DNA of 64,000 nucleotides from Anisakis pegreffii. Lineage: Eukaryota; Nematoda; Chromadorea; Rhabditida; Anisakidae. The translations under genes and the position numbers were made by a program. Positions 12,901 through 25,224 of the stretch are shown here, in pieces. The DNA is taken from NCBI GenBank assembly GCA_035041965.1, contig JAPYMA010002963.1:124001-188000 (forward strand), read 5' to 3'. Below the pieces are notes generated by a model, which was given only the letters and a program-made list of their open reading frames with translations, was not told the origin of the DNA and did no database searches. The first letter of the stretch is position 1, and each line of letters begins with the position of its first letter.

Positions 12901-15900
12901 ATTCAAATTCAAACAAACAAGGGGTAGAATGTTCCAAAAAAGAAGTAAAAGAAAAAATATCCGCCTCCATGTCACAATTCAACAAACCTGATTTGTGCAT
13001 TTCACTGATCTCCCATTCGAATTGCTTTTGTTTCTGTACGACGAAGTATCTTTGATGAACGCTGTCACGGTACTGTTGCGTTGATCTGCTTCTACAATTT
13101 GCATAACTCCATTAATCGACACAACTGAATTTTACGGCTAGAGCATTTGTAGATGATTTATTGAACAGCAAGAATGTAAGATCACAACGGTTTCATATAC
13201 TTTTACGTGCTTCGGTCATCTTAAAGTAGTGAACACAGCAATGCAGATTGGCCATAACTGACGATAAAGCTTTGCACGGCAATGATGAACTCCTCAATTC
13301 GTTTTGTATTGAAAGCTTTCTTGATGTATCACCATCGCGTAATATATTGTGTACAAGGCGAACAATAAAGGAAACACAAGAGTCAATACAATTTTATAGC
13401 ATTTGACAACGAAACGAAGAAATTCTTTTTCGAAACCTAACAATACGCACACATCCACGGGCCATCATTTGCTGCAGTTGTGGAAACTATTCGATCGAGG
13501 AGGCATTTTCCGATCTACGCACTACGCCATCTTTGCACCGAATAAAACCGATAAAATCTTTCATAGCTGGTAAAGAGTTTGAGATTTCCGTTCTCAGTAA
13601 CAGCTAGTGAATACGGCTCGAAAAGAATGCAACTGATGTTGTCGTTGCATCGGTTAGTACGCCAACCATATTCACACATTGCATCATCGTACAGACATCG
13701 TCTCGTTATTGATTTGCTAATAGAGTATCAGTTGTGTCTACTATCATTATTCATTTGATTTCCTTTTTTCTAGAAGCCACTATTCTCTTTCATAATTCCA
13801 ACAGGCTGTTCGCATGGAGCATCACCAGAATTCACTGAATACATTCAACAGTAATGCATCGTTAAAAACTCTTATCAAATTATAGCTTAGCAATGGAGAT
13901 GAGATGAAATTGCTTACTTTGCAATCAGCAAATAAAAGTTACGAAATTGCGATGATGATTTGTTGTACTATTACTCTTATTTTGAGACTCAGGCTGAAAC
14001 TGAGTTCGATGCTTGGGCTTAGACTGAGGATGATACCTCGGATAAAGCTGACGGTTTCGTTCACGCTGAGATTTGTACCTCGAGTCTGCGGCCGAACCTC
14101 AGAAAAGACTATAGCAACCAACTTAAAGCCAGTCGCTTCCCGAATAATTCTAACTAAAAATCAGTTCCAAGCGAACTGTCTCTGGAAACAATGATCCAAG
14201 GATCAGTTATACCGGCTGCAGTTTTCCCAGATCCGACATTCTGCTAGGATTTAAAATACGATGAATGCTGCCTTTCCAAAAGTACCTCTTTAACAGTTTT
14301 GTGAATATCTATACGAACACTACAACCACAACACTACGACTATGCTGACTGATAAAAACGCACGAAGCGTTATCATAATTTTGATCTTATCCAAGGCGTT
14401 TTGCAATGATTTCGATGTGATGATGATTATTATAGGAGTCGTGATAATTTATGACTACAAGTATTGTTGGTGTGCTTTTGTCACCCCAATAATTCTGCCA
14501 ATAATTATCGCTCTTGTATGGTCGATAGTAATACCTAATAGTGCTGCTGATCGGTATCAGGTATTACTGTTGCCCTTTCCACGATATTGCTCCAGCTTTT
14601 GCAATCCACCGAGAATCAAAAAATCGAGAAATTCTCTCAAAATACTTCACTATTTCTGCAGAAGCCCAAATAGATCAAGTAACTACTGCCTCTTGAAACA
14701 TTACAAAAAACAACACACACTGTTAACTGATTACTTCCAAGCAAAATCAACAATTGATTGAGACACTTTGTCAGCAGTGATTGATCAGATCAACATCACT
14801 CCCAATAAAAATAAAATTTTCTCTTTTTGTTGTTATTTCTTTTCCTTACTTCCCTAATTTTTTGCCATAAATAAACTTTAAAATCTGCATGACACTGTGC
14901 CAGAGCATTTCTTATCAACGCGATCGACAGATGGAGAATGCTGAGAGATTGCTGCTTGAGACACGCTAATGCATGATTACGGCGGATTATGTTTGCTATC
15001 GTTCAAATTGATTTCGACATTTCAAGTTGAAATTGCGAAAAAAAGAGAAACTAAATAGGAGACTTTTTTTCAAATAATAAATTTTGTCTCTTTTAATGTC
15101 TGTCTGTGCATTCATTTTCGCAGCCGCCAAACAACAGTTGTACAACGGAAAAGAGTGCTCCATGAGAGCATTTCTTAAAAACGTCTCCTCCTAACCAAAC
15201 AAACCACTTTTGATCGAAACCACTCGAATAGAAATCTTTGCATCACAGTTTTCACTGTGAATCACTCACTTCGCCTTATTCACACGTCCACAGTTATATT
15301 CATTTAGACGATAAGAATCAATCAATGCTGTTTGAACGTTTAAATACTTCATCGGTTTAGTCCAACTGCGGTATTTTTTGATGATTTTTCGTACTTCGAG
15401 AATTCTTTAAGTTTTCATTCGAGATAATAACGTTCGTTTATTGCGTTCAGTAAATGATACAACTTTTTTTCCAGTGTTTTTGTTACTTGCATTTTTGTAT
15501 GTACAATCCTATTACTTCGGAAAATTTAATCCTTTCAGCTGCTGCATACAAATTCAACTACTTCTCCCAATATAACCACCACCAGAATGCTTACTTCCAG
15601 TTAACATCACAAAAATGCACACACCTTGGAAACGTTCTAAAGCTGGTAGGCTACTACCACAGCTGCTCTCATACGGAAATCATCCTTTTTGAAATGACTG
15701 AAATTGTTATCTTCAGCCATCCAGTCAGAAGATCAACAACACTGCTGAATCATCCGGGCTTTCGAATCCGTCGACAGAAAAAAAGCTTACACACGCTGCT
15801 GCCAATTTTGTACGCTGCTTACGAGTGAAATCGCTCGGAAAATTTGTGCTGTTATCAGCTGACTCAACTTTTGAATATTTACACAGCTATTGTTAGTATA

Positions 15901-18900
15901 TACTGAAGTTGTGTTTTGTTAGCATAAAATTTACGCGTTGATGAATGAAAATGTTGAAGAAAAAACCGTTTCGGATTCAAAAAAAAACTCAATTAACTCA
16001 CTGTATTCAGTTGAAGTTGTCAGCAAACAAGTCACATTACCAAAAAAAAACAAAAAACTTTGAACGAAACAAACTCGTCACCAATACAACACGCGCGTAC
16101 ACATTCATGCAGTTATTCAATTATCGAACAGATTAATCATTGACTCATTCTTCTGATTGACACCCATACCCACTTTATAAAACACAAACGCACAAACAGC
16201 TACGTTCACACATCGCGTCAACAAATCGACATCACACACCCCACATCAACATCGAACAAACACCATTTGATCACTATGCTTCTTCTACAACTACTCACCA
16301 CTTTCGCTATCTTCTTTAAATTCGGTAAGTTTTAATTTGAAATGCTTCATCTTCAAATGAATTGCACATTAGTGTGATTGATTGCGATCAAAAGATGTGA
16401 CTGTGTTAATAACGCATTAGTTGTAATACAACCAGACTCACGAATATGTCGGAGTACGCAGAGAAAACGATGCAAGCAAGCTATCATAAATTTGAAAATA
16501 ATGATGAAAAGCTGACATTTATCACTCGTACGAGCTCTTCATCCGACTGCGAGAAAGTAATAATCACTTAATTACTAAATTCAGCCTTTCCACGAGTCAT
16601 AATAATAATAATAATAATAATAATAACTGTTCACGTTAAAATCTCACTATTCAATGAGTTTGTTGAAGAAGTGACTGTCAACATTTTAGGATCAACACTA
16701 CGATGCTACGTATGCGATAGTGAAAAGGAATGCGCAGATCCTGCTCCACAGCTGTGTCCACCAAACAATGAATGCTTCGTCGTAGCAGATTCATATGATC
16801 AAAAAAGCAACGGTTTCTATTTTCCATCATACAGTCATACTACTTCATGCATGTCTACAATTCCACTATGACACCTACAAATGAAGTGTTTGTTGGCAGC
16901 AGTTTCAAATTCAAAACTGTCAAACTATGCAATAAGTGCAATAAAATTCCATCGCCGAATATCTACGATTATCAGACGTTGATGATAAATAAAAATGACA
17001 AAATATTTAAGGATTAAAAAAAGGTTGCACGACAACATGCGATATTGCTAATATGTACGGAAAAATATGCCGAACATGCAGAGGAAATCTCTGTAATGCA
17101 AAACAAGGTTAGTATCACTATTGTTATATGCAAACATTGAGCTCAACTGAAATCACGTTGATGTCCTGAATTACAACACTACTTTCACCACTTTTATAAA
17201 GAAAACGATTACCGTATTTTCGGACTATCGGGCGTACTTAAAAGCCTTTAATTTTTTCAAAAAACGACATTGCGCCTTATAACCTGGAGCGGAGCGAGCG
17301 CCTCACATATGAATTAATTCTGGTTACGTTTGAACAATGTTGAGAGTTATTGTGAATGCGTTCAATGAAGTTTGACTAAGAAACTCATATGACTGCTTTG
17401 TTTTTCCCTTAATGCACCTTATAGTCCTGTGAGCTTTATATGAGAAACAAGATCGAAAATAGAGCATTCATTAACAATGCGCCTCATAATCCTGTGCGCC
17501 CTATAGTGCGGAAAATACAGTACATAATGTGCCTTTCCTTAGAGGCAGCCAGTGAACGACTGACTGTTAACTGATAGATAAATGCACATAGGATTTGAGA
17601 TGAACAAATGCGTTCCACATTGTAAATTCAAAGAACTTGATGAATAAATCATGCAACTGTAAATCATGAACAACTAGAACGATACGAGTAAACTCTCTCG
17701 AAGAGGGCCGTTGCTCTGATGTGTAATTCAATCATTCTTAAACTGCACTAGCCATAAAACCATAGTGTCTGTCTGTTCGATACAGTGATTAATTTCAGGA
17801 CTAGGCGCCGCATTCGACAAACCGAAACCACTACCTCCACGAGGTCCATTTGGTGAGTTCTACCTAATCAGTATAAGCTATTTACCAGATAGATGACTGC
17901 GTTTTTTGTTCTCCAATCAAAGAAACATTTGCCCAGCCATTCTCATCGCATGAAATCTATTTCAGAAATGCTCCAAAAATAATATTCTTTTAAGTATTCG
18001 AGCAGAAATACGCACAATTCAACAGTTTTAGCATCAAATTCCGAATCAGCGGCTTTCATGTATTTATCCGTCATATTACACCATGCAACTGTGTCTATTC
18101 ACTTGCCACCAATAAACTACTTCAACTTATCACCTCACACGATAATAAGCATGAAAGACGCATACTTAAGAATAAAATTGTATGAAATAGTCCACAATTG
18201 TGTGTTCATCACAGAAGGATTAACAGTTCGATGAAGTTAATAAATAGAAATGTTACAGGACCACGGAAACCGAATTCGGGAAATGATGTGAAGCCGACAT
18301 GCATAATCGCAGCGCTATCAATTGGTCTATTTGTTAATCGTTTTCTATTAAATTTCTCGATATGATTACTCGTTGACGTATTGTTTACATATCACTTTTA
18401 TTGTTGAGTGTAATTCCCCGTTTTTTATGATAGACAACACCCATCACGACTGTTCACGAACGCAGCAAACAATCTTTGTGATGTTTTGAACTGTTTGATA
18501 TCATACTTCAAACATTTGATAATACGCAATTTCATCGATGAACAGCAGTCCAATATTGAAAAAAAAGAGGTGCAGATGTGGAGAATAGATGTGACTTTTA
18601 TGAGGTAAAAAATATTTGTGTGTCCGTTTTGTTTTTAATATGGAATTCAAATTATGTATGCGGTAATAAATATTTATCTTTTTATTACTACGCATATTTC
18701 CCTTGCAATAGAATACCCGTGAATACGCCCTACACCCATCCGCCCTACGATACTTATGGCTCTACGCAGTCTTATCAAGGGATTCAAACTGAAGCAAAAT
18801 AACTCTGAAGAGGATCAAAAACCAATATGAAGATATAACGAACAAGATACGTCGTGAATGTAGCATTTTTTGGAATATGTGTTCGCGCAATCAAATTATT

Positions 18901-20688
18901 CAAATGTGTTCAACAGAATTTCAGTGGCGGCGCACATCTGCACACGGTATATAAGACAATATCATGCACATTTACGTGCGCAATATTACGTGATTCTACC
19001 GAACGTGATCCAACACAAATATTATCAACAAAGAAACACTAACCAATGTCATCCTTTCGTTGCTTCTCCTCAGCGACACGTTGCATTTCGTGCAGAATGA
19101 GTTTCGTTGTGACTGATATTTTACCCTTATTATCATCTTCATCATTTTTGCCATTATTCATCATCTCTCTTGTGTTCGAGTCAAACTTTTTCTGAAAATT
19201 GTCACAAAAATTGAGATTCAAATGGATTTTCTCTGATCTGTGTTCCGAAGTGAGAAATTAAAGCCGAGATCAAGATACGCATCTAGTCTGTATGGCATTA
19301 TTAGAAAGTACAATTACACGAAGCTCCTACTTCACATTGATTAAACTACTCTCAGTTATAATTAACTACGGCCTATCGAAATAACCCTCACAAACATCTC
19401 ATTCCGCATGTGATCAATCAGTAAAAGCATTCCACATCCTTGTTTCAAACACCTACGCATACTCCAAACACAACATCCATTCACATCAACTCTTGAAGGT
19501 CAATTAGGAAACGAGCAACTTCTTTCATTGTTAACCATAACCGCAGATGCAGAACAACGCTTGAATTCCTACACTCAACTTTTCACTATCAGTTCACACC
19601 CAAACACAATTCAAAAAAGACTGCTTACCGCTAGACGAGTTGTGGTGTTCATACAGAAAAAAACCACTAGTTTGGTGTTTGAAGTGTTGAAAGCTAATTC
19701 TCAAGAACGGGAGACCAGATGATACGTGGACGAAATTGAGTTGTGATATGAATGAGCTAATGAATGCCTCAGACACAACGATAAAAAACAGACATTCGAA
19801 CAAAAATAGTCAACAATTCAGTTCTCTTACCGTGTTGCTGATGGTTCCATAACGTGGTTTTGCAGCAATCGATAACATATTACGAAATTCATCATCATCA
19901 AGACTATGCACCAACATACTTGAGAGTTGTTCAACAGGTCTTGCAACTGGCTAAAAATTCATTGCAATATTATTATGGTGACAACGGTTCAAGCAGAATG
20001 ATGGCGTTAACAAATCAAAAGCACGTTCGTTATAAGGCGCTATCACTAACGAATTATTTTGCTTAATAAATTCACGCTATTCTTCCTATCACATCTCACC
20101 ATTTGAATTTCTTTATCGTTCCGTTTATCAGTTCTCATATCTTCCTCACCTTTCCCTCATAATCGATTTTCCTCATATTGTACAATCAGAAATTCCTTGG
20201 GAAGAGTAAAACAGATCTCGGTTCTTTTGCCGTTCCTACGCCGCGATGTTCGATAGCTGATCTTCACGAAGTTGTATACGCATAATTACGATGAGAGTCA
20301 ACATCAGTTTGGTTGTGGACTGAGGCTCATATTTAGACATTCCATAGAAGTGACGGATGAAACAGAAGAAAACGTATGAAATAAATGAACATAAATAGGG
20401 AACGTATGGACAAGTTATGTGTAAAATAAAACGTGCCTCTTCACATACGCTACTGCTTTTCTTTTTGTTTTTGATTGTGACGTCTCCGGTTAGAGTGGAT
20501 TTGGAGCGACTCAATCTGGAGCATTCTGCATCTTTCTCCTCCTCTAACGGACCACTTCGTCGAGTTTTACTGTTGTTATTCAACAGGCCACTTGCTGTTG
20601 CCCATTGCTCAGCATCGTTCGACGACTTGAACGATGAACGAGATGTAACCGAGTCTGAATCTGTGACAAGCTCCTTTCTGCTGGCCAT
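9940..20688 (-). CDS. Unrecognised Ser-rich, charged protein, at least 8 exons (3' end uncertain)
   Basis: Exons in transcript order are 20449-20688, 19044-19191, 12988-13124, 12592-12652, 12103-12442, 11537-11618, 10611-10763 and 9940-10297. All junctions have worm-like splice sites and matching phases, giving at least 506 aa. The start ATG lies 2 bases behind an AG, a likely spliced-leader site. The sequence is hydrophilic, with an N-terminal Ser/Lys-rich region, a charged segment at about 100-128 (LILHEMQRVAEEKQRKDD), the patch VSINGVMQIVEADQ at about 131-144, and a Ser/Gly-rich tail with Gly5. No signal peptide or clear transmembrane segment is seen, so it is probably intracellular. The last listed exon ends in phase 1; the exon at 4910-5034 would continue the frame. 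Exon 12103-12442 may contain a further small intron. I recognise no domain; it may be nematode-specific. Confidence 0.65.
10808..10934. repeat. Short intronic repeat cluster
   Basis: Words AGCTATAATA / AGCTATAAGT and CGAGTAAACG recur several times in about 125 bp in the intron between exons 10611-10763 and 11537-11618 of the minus-strand gene. Confidence 0.5.
13985..14110. repeat. GCTGA/CTGAG-rich intronic repeat
   Basis: Repeated ACTCAGGCTGA, ACTGAG, GCTTAGACTGAGGATG and TACCTCGG words. A plus-strand ORF (13904-14194) crosses it but has a biased, repeat-driven composition. Confidence 0.4.
16276..18365 (+). CDS. Secreted/GPI-anchored LU-domain (Ly6/uPAR, three-finger) protein
   Basis: Exons are 16276-16324, 16690-16812, 17024-17107, 17799-17852 and 18259-18365. 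Every intron is phase 1 and the product is 138 aa. It starts with a hydrophobic signal peptide (MLLLQLLTTFAIFF). The LU domain has all ten cysteines in order: LRCYVC, KECAD, QLCP, NECF, NGCTTTC, KICRTC and a final LCN. A Pro-rich linker (PLPPRGP, PRKP) leads to a hydrophobic C-terminus (CIIAALSIGLFV) without a following charged tail, as in GPI-anchored proteins. Such proteins act at the cell surface, often as neuronal or receptor modulators. The acceptor before 17024 has a poor pyrimidine tract but is the one that keeps frame and cysteine spacing. The whole gene lies inside an intron of the minus-strand gene around it. The exact LU subfamily is not recognised. Confidence 0.85.
16599..16627. 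repeat. (TAA)n microsatellite
   Basis: About nine TAA/ATA units in the first intron of the LU-domain gene. Confidence 0.9.
17212..17520. mobile_element. 309-bp MITE flanked by TA, in an intron of the LU gene
   Basis: The left end (CCGTATTTTCGGACTATCGG) and the reverse complement of the right end (CTGTATTTTCCGCACTATAG) form imperfect inverted repeats of about 27 bp. TA lies on both sides (17210-17211 and 17521-17522), the target duplication expected of Tc1/mariner-type elements. Inside are repeated GCGCCTTATAA / GCGCCTCATAAT words. There is no ORF of transposase size. It sits in the 17108-17798 intron. Confidence 0.75.
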
Positions 20689-20692
20689 CACT
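20686..20692 (-). promoter_or_regulatory. Likely spliced-leader acceptor before the unknown minus-strand gene
   Basis: The minus strand reads TACGCAG, TG, ATG, leaving a 2-nt leader if spliced here. This is typical of trans-spliced worm mRNAs, but a cis-spliced upstream exon is not excluded. Confidence 0.4.
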
Positions 20693-22270
20693 GCGTACCT
20701 TTAACACCGCTCCTTTCAGCCTCTTGCGGATAGAGTTTATTCTTCAGACGGACTCTGCAACAATCATTTGTTTTCCTATGAGACATTCAAGGAATCACTT
20801 CGAACGCTAATAAAATTACAAAATAAATAAGTCCAAAGCAATCAACAAAAAGATACAGAATTTTTGATCAAAACGTCAAACTAATAACAAGCAGTAATCT
20901 AGTATGAAATCTAGATGGCCTGAGTTCGTTTGTGCTACACAGCGACTCACCGTGATGGTTCGAATCAGGTATCGGAATGAAAAAATTCTTCTGATGCTCA
21001 AAAAAGCACTATTAAGGAATTACTGTAAAATTCACTACATTACGAAATGCATTATGAAATTATTCACTTACACGATATGGTGACAAAAGAAAATAACAGT
21101 TGATGGCGAATTCGACTGGAACCGGAGTGTGGTTGAAATGATATAAATTTGAAATCAATCGAAATATCGAATAGAATTGCTATAAATGAAAGAATGACAT
21201 AAATCGAATATTGCCATGTAACCAAGATGAAAGGAACGACACTCGATCTGAGTCACTTCCTGCAAAAAATGACATCTTTACGACTTCAGCATTACTTTGT
21301 TATTTGTTTCGATAGATATTTATCAGTCAACAACCCATCAAATACGCGTTATTACAATTTCAAACGTATGTTAGCAAATATTCGACATTACAAAATAAAT
21401 ACCGATTGTATAAAATCTAAAAAAATTCTACGAAATTTACGAAATAAGACACACAACGTATAAAAAAACATGAACGTCATGCTGCACAAAAAAACTGATC
21501 AACAATAAAATTGATTCATTTTTTTGAAAGGAAGGTTTCGGAAAAAACATTTAGAAGTCTATAAATATGATCGCAAAAAAAGACCACAACGAACAACGAT
21601 TGATTTGCAAGCAGATAACTAACTGCTTCAGAATCAAGAATTCCTTCATTAAAGACCTCTTCTCGAGGTCTTCCAGTGCAAATCCCGTTCAATACCCCGC
21701 AAAACCCGTCGCTCTCAATTCTCACCAGACCTTGCCCTTCACCGCACTTCTGCCGATCAGAACTGATGAGAACCATTCGTACGGATGCGTACGCATCTTC
21801 TTGAAAGTATTAATGCGTAATTGCAGCGCTAAAATGTACACTGGCGAATTATGCACTTGTACACATATGTAGCAACTGAACTGCGAAGAGTGTGAAACAC
21901 TCTCCTCTCAAAGAAATTACCACTACCCACCGTTTTACCCATCGAGGTGAAGCAAAATAATAGAATGCTGTTCTACAGATATGACACCTCCAAGTGACAC
22001 ATGAAACTGAGGTTTCTTATTTGGTTTCCCAAAACATTTCACTATCAAAAAAATGCCCCACTGAATTTTCTCGGCATACAATGACGAAATAATGCACACA
22101 AAATCATGCATGCTGTTCTCACTTGATATCGAACCTGTCAAATCTTTGACAATTCATTCCAGTCTGGGTTCATCATGTAACATTTCTGCTGTGATTATCA
22201 ACGTTACTTCTGCTAGTCATATATCGCTTACGATTAGTGCTGAAAAAATAGCGTTTCGTGTATATGAAAC

Positions 22271-22360
22271 GTGCACAATCATTTAATTGTCCCGTAATCA
22301 TTATTCCATAAGTCATCCACAAAACTGCGGAAATATTTCCTTAATTCCGACGGATTCTTA
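22271..22360. repeat. Diverged direct repeat, copy A
   Basis: Shares GTGCA..ATCATT, TGTCCCGT, CATTATT and TTCCGACGGATTCTTA with 23145-23235 in the same order. A second related pair (GACTGTATCTGAAG at about 22650 and GACGGTATCTGAAG at about 23013) lies between the copies. Confidence 0.6.
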
Positions 22361-23144
22361 ACGAGCACTACTCATATTTACACTGCACTTCCTCAAAGTA
22401 ACTTCTGCGCTAAAAATGAATATGTCTGAGTACTGTTGCTCATTCGATTGCTCTTATAACAGGCAGATACAAATTATCGTGCATAATTGAATATCAATTG
22501 GACGAAATTGAATGTGTCTTTATTGATAATTACAGTCAACGAATACTGACTGCATTCGGTTCGTTACAAATAGCGCGATTCGACTTGACTGACTCGTTAC
22601 AAAATTTGCAATAATTACATTTTTATGGATTCATTCCATCCAGCCAGCGCCTGACTGTATCTGAAGAACTTTGCGGATTCGGGGTGTAACCTCGGGGGTT
22701 TCCGACCGTACGGCATTTTTATGCACAGCCCAGCATTGTTTGTAAAACTCTTGTCACCAGAATATCAAATATCGCATTGCATCAATGGGTATTCCATATT
22801 TCATGCCTCTATCGATGCTTTTCTGAACGTCTTGTTAGCGAGATTTTCAGTTGATATTCGCTGGCAATCCTTTAATTTTAAAAAATTTACCAAGCTGTTG
22901 TTAGGGGTCAAGCGAGAAATAGCCAAAAGGTGCTACCCTTTTTAATATAAATTCCGTGGTTCAAACTGTGTTTTCACTGAATTTTTTTTGGCTTTTGATT
23001 AACTCGAACTGGTGACGGTATCTGAAGGAAAGTTGCGATTGGTCGGAATCCAACCTTTTTTTAAATATTCCGAAATTCAAAATTGTCCGGTCATCTGTTA
23101 TAATAGTTCGAAGCATTTTATTTTGCACTGTATCTAACATCAAT

Positions 23145-23235
23145 GTGCAATAATCATTCATCTGTCCCGTCATCGTTATTCAATAACTCATTCACAAAAT
23201 CGCAAAAGTTTGTTCTTACTTCCGACGGATTCTTA
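23145..23235. repeat. Diverged direct repeat, copy B
   Basis: Counterpart of 22271-22360, about 870 bp away. No coding content is seen in either copy. Confidence 0.6.
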
Positions 23236-25033
23236 TTCAGATGCGCCACAACTGCATGGTATCACTGTCATATTCCCTTCTTTGTTTCTCTCAGATCTGT
23301 TATTAGATGAAGAATTGCAGACAACGAAAACAGTTCAATAAGAATGGCTAACAATCGCTGAGGATTCTCATTACTCATTCATTCGTATAAGAAACCTGTG
23401 AAACCCAATGTGTAACAGCACTGTGCATAAAAACTGAGAATGTCTGACAAATTCTTGGAGACAACAAAAAACAAATACGGTTATTGAAGCGACTGACAAA
23501 AAGTATTCGAGATGTACGAAAAAGATTTAAGTAAATACAAGTGACATGTTGCAATCCATAGAACTTTCTGTGTGAACGGTCAGCCAGTTTTGAAAATTTA
23601 TGAGTCGTTCCGAGAGCTTTGGACTGCTCACATCACGCATATTGAAACAAATGCAGCATTCCATTTCAGAATGAAGGAACTGATTCGATGGTCACAATAA
23701 GAAAGAATATGTAATATCCATTACGGAATCCTGCAGATGTCCATAAAATGCGCAAGTCACTGAACAATTTTGACTTTATTAATTCATTTCAACAGATTCT
23801 CCACCAAGAAGCTTATACGGTTCGTACAGATAATGAAGAGCTGGAATGAGTTTTCTTAGTTCATCTTTAACACTTCTTCGGAATCCCAAAATATAAACCG
23901 TGTGTCCATATAAATCGAAATATACATACATATATCATATTTGTGGGCCACAAACAACAGTTTCAGTGAGTGACGGACAGCCCGAGACAGGCGATGAAAA
24001 CGTTGAAATAAGCAAATACAAAAGGAAGATTCATTTCTGGCATTCACGTTCTCTTTTGAGTACAAAAGCACCTGCGCACAGCCTTAAACGTAATATGAGT
24101 AAAAATGCAACGAACTGAAACAAATCAGATGAATCAATCAAGTGATCCGGGGATATTTATCGCCACGAAATTGATCACAGTCAAAATCGCATATTCACCA
24201 TCGAATCAACTCCAATTAAACATAAATTAATCAAATAAAAGATACGATTCAGAGAAACAATAATAAATTATTTGTGCGTACGTACTCTAATCTCTACGTC
24301 TTAGAAATTTAAGAAATCTACAAAATGACTCCCGTGAAAAAGACCAAACAGTCGAGGAGCCTTCATAAATAAAGCCGCGGAACACAAATAATTACGAATT
24401 GTTTCCATGGCCGATACTCTTCAACCGGTACTCTTGTATCTTTGACAATAAAATATTATCTGCTCCTAAATCGAATCAACGATTTCCGAAGAAGTTGAGA
24501 GGGATGAGAGTGAAGAATGTTTCATCGATCACATTCAATGATCACAGTACAATTACAAACAACCGCAATGCTAATAATGAATGTACATATGCATTCACTT
24601 CACAATTCACGTAAGTCATCCTAAAACACATTCAACAATGGTGAACAAACAAGAGTTGTTAATTAAAATAACGAACAACTAGTTGATTTCATTGCAATAT
24701 TGACACCTTATGCCATTACAATACATACGTTTACAGAACGTTTATCACCAGATTCAAATGCATACAAAATTTCCTAAATCTGTAACGATTCGGTAAATAT
24801 CACGATTCAAATGTTGAAATACGAAAAGCACAAATCAATGCTTCACAACCAAAAAAACATCCTGAAAAAGTGCATACTAACAAATAATCACAGAACACGG
24901 ATCGATGCATTTGATAATGAAAGATGAATCATTGCATTTGTGGAGACAGTGACAGACGTGACCGGGAATAATGGTAATACTAGTAACGATAATAACAAAA
25001 ACGATTTAACAGCGACCATATTCACTACAGCAA

Positions 25034-25224
25034 AAATCGTCCCTAACGACTGAAAGCTTTCACAAAAAATGTTCAGTTTGGTGAATTGCGATCCTTATGA
25101 AGTGTGTCAGTTAGCAGCACGTGTGGTGCTGCGCAAAAAAACTGACACTTCATAAGGATCGTCACGAATTCACCAAACTGAACATCCTTTGTGAAAACTT
25201 TCAGTAATTCGTTAGGGACGATTT
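25034..25224. mobile_element. Foldback element: ~190-bp near-perfect palindrome
   Basis: The left arm (about 25034-25120) is nearly the reverse complement of the right arm (about 25125-25224). Both outer ends carry AAATCGTCCCTAAC and its complement; both inner parts carry ATCCTTATGAAGTG, TTCAGTTTGGTGAATT and GCAGCAC. The loop is only a few bases. Transcripts would form a long hairpin. No clear target-site duplication was found. It is likely a non-autonomous foldback or MITE-type element. Confidence 0.75.

Noticed and set aside
18703..18802. Plus-strand exon-like segment ending YGSTQSYQGIQTEAK, considered as an alternative last exon of the LU gene
   Set aside because: It needs phase 2 entry, whereas all LU introns are phase 1; in phase 1 it stops at once. 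It may still be an exon of something else.
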